Part shown: positions 17,000-25,049 of the stretch, one piece after another
Position numbering within the stretch: the stretch's first letter is position 1
How the letters are laid out: every line of letters begins with the position of its first letter
Source of the DNA: Maritimibacter sp.
GTDB lineage: Bacteria; Pseudomonadota; Alphaproteobacteria; Rhodobacterales; Rhodobacteraceae
NCBI GenBank assembly: GCA_011389895.1
Contig: JAABTN010000018.1
Location: forward strand, 1-52,738
Length of the DNA: 52,738 nucleotides
Direction of reading: 5' to 3'
The notes under the pieces: generated by a model
The model's input: the letters and a program-made list of their open reading frames with translations, nothing else
Told to the model about the DNA's origin: nothing
The model's database searches: none
Translations under genes and position numbers: made by a program

Positions 17000-19042
17000 A
17001 TGCGCATTCCGGTATCTCCGATCCTGCTTTCTCTGGGCGTTACGCTCGGCGCCACCTTGGGCGCGGGGCAGGCAACCGCCGCCGACGACGTCATGGTGGT
17101 CTTCGACGGATCAAACTCGATGTGGGGTCAGATCGACGGCACCGCCAAGATCGAGATCGCGCGCGATGCGATCGGCAACCTGACCGCAGAACTCGATGCC
17201 GGGACCAATGTTGGCCTCATGGCCTATGGCCACCGCCGCCGCGGCGATTGCAGCGATATCGAGGTGGTCCTGCCGCCCGCGCCGCTCGACCGGGACGCCT
17301 TCCTTGAACAGATTGCGCAGATCACACCGACCGGCAAGACCCCCCTCACCGATGCGGTCGAACAGGCCGCCGAGGCGCTGTCGTTCCGCGACCGCCCGGC
17401 CACGGTCCTTCTGATATCGGATGGGTTGGAAAGCTGTGACCGCGATCCTTGCGCGCTGGCCGAAACACTTTCGCGCACCGGCGTTGATTTCACCGCCCAC
17501 GTCGTGGGCTTCGGTCTTGGGGCGGACGCCGATACCGCGTCGCTGGCCTGTATCGCTGAAGAGACCGGCGGCAGGTTCCTTGCCGCAGACGACGCGGCCA
17601 CGCTGAGCACCGCGCTAAGCACGGTCGGGGCCGAGGTGGCGCAGACCCCGGTTGCGCCTGAACCGGAACCTGAGCCCGAACCAGAGCCCGGCCCCCAAGT
17701 CACGATCACCGCGCCCGAGACGGTGACGCAAGGGGCGGATTTCGCGCTGTCATGGGATCCCACCGGCGACAACCCGCGCGACTACGTCACCATCGTCGCC
17801 ATGGGCGCCGACGACGGGGTCAGCGGCGACTACGCCCGCGTCGGCGACGAGAGCGAAGCCAACCTGACCGCACCCGCCGACACCGGGCTATACGAATTGC
17901 GTTACATGCCGGAAGACGAAGACACCCCATTGGGGCGTGCAGCGATCGAGGTGGTGGAAGCCGACGTGACCGTGAGCGCGCCGGAAACGGTGCTGGCCGG
18001 CGCGTTGTTTGACGCAAGCTGGACCGGCACGGTGCACCCGCGCGACTACGTCACCATCGTTCCGATGGGGTCCGACGACAACGTCAGCGGCAGCTATTTC
18101 CGCGTGGGCGGAGGCGACGGCACCGACGACCTGCAAGCTCCGGCGGAAACCGGGCTTTACGAGGTGCGCTACGTGCTGAACGAAGGCAAGCGGGTGATGG
18201 CCCGCACGCCGATCGAGGTGACGGAACCGGAGATGACCGTGAGCGCGCCGGAAACGGTGCTGGCCGGTGCGTTGTTTGACGCAAGCTGGACCGGCACGGT
18301 GCACCCGCGCGACTACGTGACCATCGTTCCGATGGGGTCCGACGACAACGTCAGCGGCAGCTATTTCCGCGTGGGCGGAGGCGACGGCACCGACGACCTG
18401 CAAGCTCCCGCGGAAACCGGGCTTTACGAAGTGCGCTACGTGTTGAACGAAGGCAAGCGCGTGATGGCGCGCACGTCGATCGAAGTGATGGAACCGGAGA
18501 CAACGGTCAGTGCGCCGGAACAAGTGCGGATCGGTGAAAGCCTGCGCATCGAATGGACGGGGGCCGTGCATCCGCGCGACTACGTCACGCTTGTCCCGCG
18601 TGGCAGCGACCCGGACACATCCGGCGATTACCAACGCGTGGGCACCGAGAGCCAGGCGGATCTGGCCGCCCCCGATGCGCCCGGTCTTTACGAGGTGCGC
18701 GATGTGCTGAACGAGGGCAAGCGCGTGCTGGCACGAACCCCGGTCGAGGTTTTGGCCGAGGATGCGCAGCTCTCCACCGGCGTGACCCTTGAAGCCCCGG
18801 ATACCGCGTCGCCCGGGACGGAGATCGAGGTGTCCTGGACCGGCGGTCCCGACAGCGATGACCAGCGCATCACGCTGGCGCGCGGGGGGCAGGCGATCTT
18901 CACATGGGTGATCGCGGTCGGGATCGACGGGCCACCGCCGGTGCGCCTGACACTCCCCGATGAACCGGGGCTTTACGAATTGCGCTATCTCGACGTGAGC
19001 GGGCAGGAGGTGCTGAGCCGGAAGCCGATCCAGATCGAGTGA
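17000..19042 (+). CDS. secreted von Willebrand factor A protein with tandem beta repeats
   Basis: A 680-residue secreted protein. A signal peptide (MRIPVSPILL to GQATA, cleavage near residue 28) is followed by a vWA domain (about 30-215) with an intact metal-site motif DGSNS (36-40). A Pro-Glu linker (PEPEPEPEPEPG) leads to five tandem domains of about 85-90 residues, each with a PRDYVTIVPMGSD-like start and GLYEVRYVLNEGKRV-like end. Repeats 2 and 3 are almost identical at the DNA level. The start at 17000 is chosen for the signal peptide; the frame extends upstream to 16799 without one. It is alone in its unit. Probably a cell-surface or periplasmic adhesive or metal-dependent binding protein; function unproven. 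Confidence 0.85.
   Translation: MRIPVSPILLSLGVTLGATLGAGQATAADDVMVVFDGSNSMWGQIDGTAKIEIARDAIGNLTAELDAGTNVGLMAYGHRRRGDCSDIEVVLPPAPLDRDAFLEQIAQITPTGKTPLTDAVEQAAEALSFRDRPATVLLISDGLESCDRDPCALAETLSRTGVDFTAHVVGFGLGADADTASLACIAEETGGRFLAADDAATLSTALSTVGAEVAQTPVAPEPEPEPEPEPGPQVTITAPETVTQGADFALSWDPTGDNPRDYVTIVAMGADDGVSGDYARVGDESEANLTAPADTGLYELRYMPEDEDTPLGRAAIEVVEADVTVSAPETVLAGALFDASWTGTVHPRDYVTIVPMGSDDNVSGSYFRVGGGDGTDDLQAPAETGLYEVRYVLNEGKRVMARTPIEVTEPEMTVSAPETVLAGALFDASWTGTVHPRDYVTIVPMGSDDNVSGSYFRVGGGDGTDDLQAPAETGLYEVRYVLNEGKRVMARTSIEVMEPETTVSAPEQVRIGESLRIEWTGAVHPRDYVTLVPRGSDPDTSGDYQRVGTESQADLAAPDAPGLYEVRDVLNEGKRVLARTPVEVLAEDAQLSTGVTLEAPDTASPGTEIEVSWTGGPDSDDQRITLARGGQAIFTWVIAVGIDGPPPVRLTLPDEPGLYELRYLDVSGQEVLSRKPIQIE
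17969..18502 (+). repeat. tandem 267-bp in-frame duplication within the vWA gene
   Basis: Two adjacent 267-bp units (17969-18235 and 18236-18502), each encoding 89 residues. By eye they differ at about a dozen bases; most are synonymous, with only Pro/Ser and Thr/Met changes inside the unit plus a boundary Met/Thr. Diverged copies lie before (from about 17699) and after (to about 18760), and a fifth, more distant one ends the protein. Confidence 0.92.
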
Positions 19043-19109
19043 CGGGGGCCGCGTCACTTGTGACCGTGGGGCAGGCGACCAAGCTATCGCAGCTAACTTT
19101 CGTAGTTGC

Positions 19110-19814
19110 TTACTTCGTTGCCTGGCCCATGCGCCAAATCGTAACGGTATTCTTGAGGCGGTTTACGATGATGGTCATATCCGCCTCTTCAAAATAGTAG
19201 GCATCATTGAGGTTCAAATCGGAGCCCGTCTTCGAAAACGGCCCTAGCTTCTCGACGAACTGGCTTTCATTCCAAGACATACCAATATCGACGTTCAACA
19301 TAACCCACTTCTGGGCAATGTTTTGCGCGTCTGTTTGGCTCTTGCCAACGCCCGAACCCATCAGAGACACGTCAGCTTGACCGATGATTTCTTTTTCAAT
19401 GAGCTTGGCTTCGGAAGAACCGTTTTCGGCACCCCATCTTGGGTAAAAGGTTACTTCCGCAACATATTCGCCGGTTGGCAACCTTTCGTTCCGACCATCA
19501 ATCGTCACCGTCTGTTCCGTGGACGTAAGCGTGACCCGTTGCGATACCCCGATGTATGTGTCTTTCGGATTTTGGTCCTTGATGGACACGCTGGCCATCA
19601 CTTCGATCGGCACCGGAATGTTTGTCGTTACGTCTAAAGATACTTCGTAGGCAGAAACTGCGGTCGCTGCGACAGAAATATCGTAGCTTTCCGATGGACT
19701 TGTGGTGGCTTCGGTTGTCACGGGATCAGCCAGATTTGGGTCGTTGCGGCCAACGAGCACGGCGAATGCCCCGACGAAAAGAATCGTTGAGAGTATCAGA
19801 ATGCCTTTTTTCAT
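19110..19814 (-). CDS. hypothetical membrane-anchored protein, atypical composition
   Basis: A 234-residue protein I do not recognise. It starts MKKGILILSTILFVGAFAVL, a signal anchor or uncleaved signal peptide without a lipobox Cys. The rest reads as beta-rich (many Thr/Val/Ser strands around residues 35-140), then a helical stretch with QNIAQKWVMLNVDIGMSWNE and a C-terminal strand NTVTIWRMG. The start at 19814 is chosen for the hydrophobic N-terminus; the frame to 19883 is not supported, and no good ribosome site is seen. Codons are markedly AT-richer than all neighbours, it stands alone, and it lies on the 3' side of tRNA-Glu. This suggests horizontal acquisition. Confidence 0.7.
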   Translation of the reverse strand: MKKGILILSTILFVGAFAVLVGRNDPNLADPVTTEATTSPSESYDISVAATAVSAYEVSLDVTTNIPVPIEVMASVSIKDQNPKDTYIGVSQRVTLTSTEQTVTIDGRNERLPTGEYVAEVTFYPRWGAENGSSEAKLIEKEIIGQADVSLMGSGVGKSQTDAQNIAQKWVMLNVDIGMSWNESQFVEKLGPFSKTGSDLNLNDAYYFEEADMTIIVNRLKNTVTIWRMGQATK

Positions 19815-20047
19815 AAGAACGTTGACCAATCCAAATTCATTGCTGTTGTTTAGTATAGTCTTCGAACCGCGCTGAGGCGTCAATCACGGGGCATGCCTCT
19901 TACGCGCGAAGTGCATTGTTCAGATTTCCGTGTTTCTTTGGCTCGAGTTCTTGGCCTGTTTGGTGGCCTTCACGTCCTTAAGAAATGCTTAGCCAGAGGG
20001 CAAATGACAGAAATATATCAAGTAACAATAGTGGCTTGCGGATGAAA

Positions 20048-20122
20048 TGGCAGCCCGTAGGGGAATCGAACCCCTCTTTCCAGGTTGAAAACCTGGCGTC
20101 CTAACCGATAGACGAACGGGCC
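20048..20122 (-). tRNA. tRNA-Glu (anticodon TTC)
   Basis: A 75-nt cloverleaf on the minus strand. The acceptor GGCCCGT pairs with ACGGGCT, with discriminator G and encoded CCA. The anticodon stem CCAGG/CCTGG holds loop TTTTCAA with anticodon TTC. The T-arm is AGGGG-TTCGATT-CCCCT. The 3' end faces the AT-rich islet at 19.1-20.0 kb, the usual side for integration. No duplicate of the tRNA 3' end was found nearby. Confidence 0.97.
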
Positions 20123-20249
20123 GCGCTTGGCGTGAGGCGGTGTTTAGGAAAAGGGCGGGTCGGGCGCAAGAGGGAATCTTGGGGAAACGGGAAAAAGTTT
20201 GGCACCGTTGGGCCCGCCGCTGCGCCCTTTCCTGTGCCCTGTGCGCGGC

Positions 20250-21998
20250 TCATGCGGGGGCCGCGTCTTCGAGCCTCAGTTGCGGGATGCTGCGCCCGTT
20301 CCAGTGGTTGATTTCAAGCCGTCCGGCGAGGTGAAAGCGCGCGCCCTTGTGGCCTTCCAGAACGGGGCCGAGGTCGCTGTCATAAGCCCCGAAGGCGATC
20401 GCCTCCAGTTTGGCCGAAAGCCCGTCGCCAAAGCTCACCTTGAGGTGGCGGTCCCCGACCCGCTTGGCGAAATGGATCTGCATGTCGGGAAAGGCGAACC
20501 GGGGGCCGGGGGCGCCTGCACCATAAGGGCCCGCAGCCTCGATCTGTTCGATGAGGTCCACGGTCGCCGCCCCGGGCATCAGCACCCCGTCGAGGGTCAG
20601 ATCACCGGGGCCGCCCGCGCCTGCGCCCTGTTTGGCAAGAAGCTCGGACAGCCGCGCCATGGCCGGGTCAAGCTGCGTGCGGGTCAGCGACAGGCCCGCC
20701 GCCATCCGGTGCCCGCCGCCTTTTTCGATCAGCCCTTCGGCGGCGAGCTTCTGGATCGCGGCCCCGAGGTCGACGCCCGAGACGCTGCGCCCGGACCCTT
20801 TGCCATCGTCGCCGTCGAAGCCGATGACGATGGCGGGGCGATTGCTGGCTTCTTTCAGACGTGCGGCGACGATGCCGACGACGCCGGGGTGCCAGCCGTC
20901 AGCAGCCGCCCAGACGAGCGGGGCATCAAGGCCCCGGGTCTCGGCCTGATCAAGCGCGGCAAGGCGCACCTGTTCCTCGATCTCGCGGCGCTCGGTGTTG
21001 AGTTGATCGAGCCGGGTGGCCATGGCGGCGGCCTCGGCCGGGTCAGTGGTCGCCAGAAGGCGCGCGCCAAGGTCGGCCTTGCCGATCCGCCCGCCCGCGT
21101 TGACGCGCGGGCCCAGCAGGAAGCCAAGGTGATAGGCGCGCGGCGCCTCGTTCATGCGCGCAACATCCGCGAGCGCCACCAGACCGGGGCGCCGCCGGGC
21201 CGCCATGACCTTCAGCCCCTGCAAGACAAGCGCGCGGTTCGCACCGATGAGGGGGGCGACATCGGCCACCGTGGCCAGCGCCACGAGGTCGAGCATCTGC
21301 ATCAGGTCGGGCCCACTGCGTTGCGCCGCGCGCAACTGTCGCCCGACCTCGACCAGCATCAGGAAAACGACGCCCGCAGCGCAGAGATAGCCTGGGGCGT
21401 CGGCTTCGTCCTGCCGGTTCGGGTTCACCACGGCGAAGGCAGGGGGGAGCGTTTCGCCGCCCAAGTGGTGGTCGATCACCACGACCTCGGCCCCGTTCGC
21501 GTTGGCCGCCGCGACCGGTTCGTGGCTCAGGGTGCCGCAATCCACAGCGAGGATCAGGGTATGATCGGCGGCAAGGGCCTCCATTGCGGGGACGTTGGGG
21601 CCATAGCCTTCGTCGATCCGGTCGGGGATGTAGAGCGTCGCCTGCCGCCCCATCTGGCGCAACCAGTCGATCAAAAGCGCGGCCGAGGCCCCGCCGTCCA
21701 CGTCGTAGTCCGCAAATATGGCGATGTGTTCAGAGGCGTCGACCGCTTTGAGAAGCCGCGCTGCGGCGCGCTCCATGTCCTTCATCCCGCGCGGGTCGGG
21801 AAGGGTGTCGCGCAGGCGCGGGGCGAGAAAGGCCTCGGCTTGGGATGCGCCCACGCCCCGGCGGGCCAGCACGGCGGCCACGGCGCGGGGCAGGTCGGTG
21901 GCCTGCATCAGCGCCTCCGTTGCGCGTTCATGTTCGATGCCGGGGCCGACCCACCTGCGCCCGGTAAGGCTTTGGGAGACATCGAGGAAACCGGTCAT
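20250..21998 (-). CDS. recJ: single-stranded-DNA-specific exonuclease RecJ
   Basis: A 582-residue DHH-family 5'-3' ssDNA exonuclease used in RecF recombination and mismatch/base-excision repair. Motif I is FADYDVDGGASAALL (about 95-109), followed by VDCGT, the VIDHHLGG DHH motif, and the DHHA1 motif KGGGHRMAAGLSL-like region near residue 430. The C-terminal OB-like segment carries FAKRVGDRHLKVSF. Length is normal for alphaproteobacterial RecJ. The ATG overlaps the stop of the upstream isochorismatase-like gene (ATGA), so it is the last gene of a run starting at hom or earlier. The long plus-strand frame opposite is an artefact. Confidence 0.95.
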   Translation of the reverse strand: MTGFLDVSQSLTGRRWVGPGIEHERATEALMQATDLPRAVAAVLARRGVGASQAEAFLAPRLRDTLPDPRGMKDMERAAARLLKAVDASEHIAIFADYDVDGGASAALLIDWLRQMGRQATLYIPDRIDEGYGPNVPAMEALAADHTLILAVDCGTLSHEPVAAANANGAEVVVIDHHLGGETLPPAFAVVNPNRQDEADAPGYLCAAGVVFLMLVEVGRQLRAAQRSGPDLMQMLDLVALATVADVAPLIGANRALVLQGLKVMAARRRPGLVALADVARMNEAPRAYHLGFLLGPRVNAGGRIGKADLGARLLATTDPAEAAAMATRLDQLNTERREIEEQVRLAALDQAETRGLDAPLVWAAADGWHPGVVGIVAARLKEASNRPAIVIGFDGDDGKGSGRSVSGVDLGAAIQKLAAEGLIEKGGGHRMAAGLSLTRTQLDPAMARLSELLAKQGAGAGGPGDLTLDGVLMPGAATVDLIEQIEAAGPYGAGAPGPRFAFPDMQIHFAKRVGDRHLKVSFGDGLSAKLEAIAFGAYDSDLGPVLEGHKGARFHLAGRLEINHWNGRSIPQLRLEDAAPA

Positions 21999-22543
21999 GG
22001 GCTGCAGGCTCCGCTGGGCAGGACGCGGGCGAATTCGCCGTTCAGCTGATCAAGCGCCGCGTTATGGATCGCTTCCGGGTTGAGCGGCCCGCCATCACGC
22101 CACCCCGCGTCGGCATTGCCCGCAAAGGCCGCGCAGGCGTCATGCGCGATGGTGACCGAGAACCCGAGGTTCGCCCCCATCCGCGCCGTGGTCGAGACGC
22201 AATGCGGGGTGGTCAGGCCCGCAAGCACGATGTCGCGACAGCCGATGTCGCCAAGACGGGTGGCAAGATCGGTGCCGATGAAGGCCGCGTTCACCCGCTT
22301 GTCGATGACCGGCTCGCCGGGCGCGGGCGCGATGTCTGTCATATGCGCGACATGCCCGCCCTCTGGGTTCAACGGGCTGCCGGGTGTGCGCGACAGGTGG
22401 CGCACGTGATATAGCGGTGCGCCCGCCACCCGCCAGCGGGTGAGGAGCATGCCCGCCCGCACCTCGGCCTCAGGATTGTTCCGGGGGCCCCAGGCGGGAT
22501 CGAGAAACCCCTCCTGAAAGTCGATGAGGATCAGGGCCCGGAT
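21995..22543 (-). CDS. isochorismatase-like cysteine hydrolase with no standard start codon
   Basis: An isochorismatase-fold hydrolase of 182 residues if read from the ATC codon directly after the glpX stop. In that reading the protein starts (I)RALILIDFQEGFLDPAW, the usual family N-terminus that carries the catalytic Asp. The other catalytic residues are K in VIDKRVNAAF and C in TTPHCVSTTARMG. The first standard start in frame is GTG at 22462, which would drop 27 residues including the Asp and first strand. So either ATC (or CTG three codons later) is used, the ATG was lost by one base change, or the short form is made. It sits in the glpX frame, separated only by TAA, and overlaps recJ by ATGA. 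The substrate is unknown. Confidence 0.75.
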   Translation of the reverse strand: MRALILIDFQEGFLDPAWGPRNNPEAEVRAGMLLTRWRVAGAPLYHVRHLSRTPGSPLNPEGGHVAHMTDIAPAPGEPVIDKRVNAAFIGTDLATRLGDIGCRDIVLAGLTTPHCVSTTARMGANLGFSVTIAHDACAAFAGNADAGWRDGGPLNPEAIHNAALDQLNGEFARVLPSGACSP

Positions 22544-23524
22544 TTACGCGCCCACCCATTCCTTCGGGTTGCGATAGATCATGCGTCGGATCGACCCCGT
22601 CTTGGAGCGCATGAGAAGCGTTTCGGTGGTGAAATGCCCCGGTTCGCGAATGATGCCTTGCAAGATCGAGCCATCGGTCACGCCGGTGGCGGCAAAGATC
22701 ACGTCGGCTTGCACCATCTCGTCGCGCCCGTAGACCTTGTGCAAATCGGTGATGCCTGCCTTGGCGGCCCGACCCCGTTCATCGTCGTTGCGGAAGGTCA
22801 ATTGCCCCCACATCTGGCCGCCCATGCACTTCAGCGCGGCTGCCGCGAGAACGCCCTCGGGGGCCCCGCCGCTGCCCATGTACATGTCAATCCCGGTGCG
22901 ATGCGCTTCGGCACAATGGATGATCCCGGCCACGTCGCCATCGGTAATAAGGCTGACCGCCGCCCCGGTCGCACGGATGTCGGCGATCATGGCTTCGTGG
23001 CGCGGACGCTCAAGCACGCAGACGGTGATGTCGCTTTCCTTCACACCCTTGGCCTTGGCCAGAGCCCGCACCCGGTCCGAGGGCGACATATCGAGGCTGA
23101 CCACATCGGGGGCGAACCCGGGGCCAATGGCGAGCTTGTCCATGTAGACGTCCGGGGCATGCAACAGCGTGCCGCGCGGGGCCATGGCGATCACGGTCAG
23201 CGCGTTGGGCATGTCCTTGGCCGTAAGCGTGGTGCCTTCGAGCGGGTCGAGCGCGATGTCGACTTCCGGACCGGTGCCCGAGCCGACCTCTTCGCCGATA
23301 TAAAGCATCGGGGCCTCGTCGCGCTCGCCTTCGCCGATGACCACGGTGCCCCGCACGTCGAGCAGGTTGAGCTGATCGCGCATCGCGTTCACCGCGGCCT
23401 GGTCGGCGGCTTTTTCATCGCCGCGCCCCACAAGCTCGCCCGAGGCCATGGCGGCGGCTTCGGAGACACGGGCAAGGCCAAGCGACAGGAGGCGGTCGGC
23501 AAAGACGACGGGAGAAGCGGTCAT
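22544..23524 (-). CDS. glpX: class II fructose-1,6-bisphosphatase
   Basis: A 326-residue GlpX-type phosphatase converting fructose-1,6-bisphosphate to fructose-6-phosphate in gluconeogenesis. Diagnostic segments are GEGERDEAPMLYIGEEVG, the metal-binding DIALDPLEGTT, MGSGGAPEGVLAAAALKCMG and ATGVTDGSIL. The start at 23524 (MTASPVVFAD) is chosen because GAGGGA lies seven bases upstream; the frame allows five more residues. It follows hom by 135 bases and directly precedes the isochorismatase-like gene. hom-glpX-recJ order is common in Rhodobacterales. Confidence 0.95.
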   Translation of the reverse strand: MTASPVVFADRLLSLGLARVSEAAAMASGELVGRGDEKAADQAAVNAMRDQLNLLDVRGTVVIGEGERDEAPMLYIGEEVGSGTGPEVDIALDPLEGTTLTAKDMPNALTVIAMAPRGTLLHAPDVYMDKLAIGPGFAPDVVSLDMSPSDRVRALAKAKGVKESDITVCVLERPRHEAMIADIRATGAAVSLITDGDVAGIIHCAEAHRTGIDMYMGSGGAPEGVLAAAALKCMGGQMWGQLTFRNDDERGRAAKAGITDLHKVYGRDEMVQADVIFAATGVTDGSILQGIIREPGHFTTETLLMRSKTGSIRRMIYRNPKEWVGA

Positions 23525-23633
23525 GGAAATATCCCTCATGGTAATGGTTGATCAAGCCTTATCAGGCAGGGCGCAAAGGGGGAAGCAGCGCGCCCGCGGT
23601 TTTGCGCTACCATCCCGGTGGTCCCAAAGTGGC

Positions 23634-23653
23634 CCGGGGCCCGCGTGCCCCGG
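23634..23653 (-). terminator. possible weak hairpin between hom and glpX
   Basis: A 7-bp perfect stem, CCGGGGC (23634-23640) with GCCCCGG (23647-23653), loop of six. There is no U-tract on the minus strand, so it is at best a weak or Rho-dependent pause, and hom-glpX readthrough is likely. Confidence 0.25.
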
Positions 23654-23659
23654 ACCAGA

Positions 23660-24952
23660 TCACACCTCTTCGATGCGGATGGCGACCGGGTCGCCTTCGA
23701 CCACGCCGGTTGCGCCAAGCCCCGCAAGGGCCTCGTCAATGGCGGCGCGGGTGCAGGAGTGTGTGACGATGATGATCGGCGCGGTGGTCTCTTCGTGGCC
23801 GTATTGGCGCATCCGGTTGATCGAAATGCCCGCTTCGCCCAATACCGACGCGACCTTGGCCAGCGCCCCGGGTTTGTCGAGCAACTCCATGCGCAGGTAA
23901 TAGGCCGCCGGGACCGTCGCCTTGGCGGGCTTGGCCGGTTTCAGCGCAGAGGCGGGTTTGCCGAAGGTCGAAATGGTCAGCCCGCGCGCGATATCCATCA
24001 CGTCACCCATCACGGCAGAGGCGGTCGGGCCTTCGCCCGCGCCCGCGCCGCGCATCACGATCTGCCCGACGCTGTCGCCCTCAACCACCACCATGTTGGT
24101 GCCACCCTCAAGCTGCCCCAAGGGCGAGCGGGCGGGGACGAGGCAAGGGCTCATCCGTTGTTCAAGCCCGCGCCCGGTCATCTGCGTGACACCCAGAAGC
24201 TTGATCCGGTATCCCATGTCGGCGGCCTGGTCGATGTCGCGGATCGAAATGCGCTCGATCCCTTCGAGTTCGACCGCGTTGAAATCCACTTGCGTGCCAA
24301 ACGCGATGGCGGAGAGCAGCGAAAGCTTGTGGCCCGCGTCGATCCCGCCCACGTCGAGTTGTGGGTCGGCTTCGAGAAAGCCCAGCTTGTCGGCTTCGTC
24401 GAACACCACCTCGTAGGGCAGTTCGCCATCATACATCCGGGTCAGGATATAGTTGCAGGTGCCGTTCATCACGCCCATGACGCGGGTGATCTCGTTGCCC
24501 GCAAGACCTTCGGTCAGCGCCTTGATGATCGGGATGCCCCCGGCAACGGCGGCCTCGAACCGCAGCACGATCCCGGTGGTCTCGGCGGCTTCGGCAAGCT
24601 CTTGGCCATGGTGGGCCAAGAGCGCCTTGTTGGCGGTGACCACGTGTTTGCCTGCCGCGATCGCGGCCTCGACGCTGGCCTTGGCCGGGCCGTCGGAGCC
24701 GCCCATCAATTCGACATAGACGTCGATGTCGTCACGGGTGGCGAGCTGAACCGGGTCGTCCTCCCAGTCATATCCTGACAGCTCGATGCCGCGATCCTTG
24801 GCCCGGTTGCGGGCCGACACGGCAGAGACCGTCACCGGGCGCCCCACGCGCTCTTCGATCAGTTTCGCGTGTTTGCGGGTGATCCGCAGCAGGCCCACGC
24901 CAACGGTGCCGAGACCGGCGATGCCAAGACGAAGCGGGGATGATGCGGACAT
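23660..24952 (-). CDS. hom: homoserine dehydrogenase
   Basis: A 430-residue NAD(P)-dependent homoserine dehydrogenase, reducing aspartate semialdehyde to homoserine for Thr, Met and Ile synthesis. The Rossmann motif is GIAGLGTVGVGLL (about 10-22). VVTANKALLAHHG and GVMNGTCNYILTRM are substrate-domain hallmarks, with EADPQLDVGGIDAGHKL following. A C-terminal ACT domain (about 350-428; LDKPGALAKVASVLGEAGIS) provides feedback regulation, probably by threonine. It is monofunctional with no aspartokinase domain. Gap of about 97 bases to the upstream crotonase gene. Confidence 0.96.
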   Translation of the reverse strand: MSASSPLRLGIAGLGTVGVGLLRITRKHAKLIEERVGRPVTVSAVSARNRAKDRGIELSGYDWEDDPVQLATRDDIDVYVELMGGSDGPAKASVEAAIAAGKHVVTANKALLAHHGQELAEAAETTGIVLRFEAAVAGGIPIIKALTEGLAGNEITRVMGVMNGTCNYILTRMYDGELPYEVVFDEADKLGFLEADPQLDVGGIDAGHKLSLLSAIAFGTQVDFNAVELEGIERISIRDIDQAADMGYRIKLLGVTQMTGRGLEQRMSPCLVPARSPLGQLEGGTNMVVVEGDSVGQIVMRGAGAGEGPTASAVMGDVMDIARGLTISTFGKPASALKPAKPAKATVPAAYYLRMELLDKPGALAKVASVLGEAGISINRMRQYGHEETTAPIIIVTHSCTRAAIDEALAGLGATGVVEGDPVAIRIEEV

Positions 24953-25049
24953 GGGGGCCTCCGGTTTTGGTTCCCGTGTCCTCTACATAAACCCCGTCGC
25001 GCGTGCAATCGGGTTGGCAGGGTGCGCGATGCTTCCCGCCCGCGTGCGA

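Noticed and set aside
20048..20122. Possible attachment-site duplication of the tRNA-Glu 3' end
   Set aside because: No second copy of the tRNA end was found around 19.0-20.0 kb and no integrase is present.
20199..22049. A 616-codon open frame on the plus strand opposite recJ
   Set aside because: Its protein is low-complexity and Arg/Gly/His-rich, while the minus strand carries a clear RecJ with all motifs. It is a GC-driven antisense frame.
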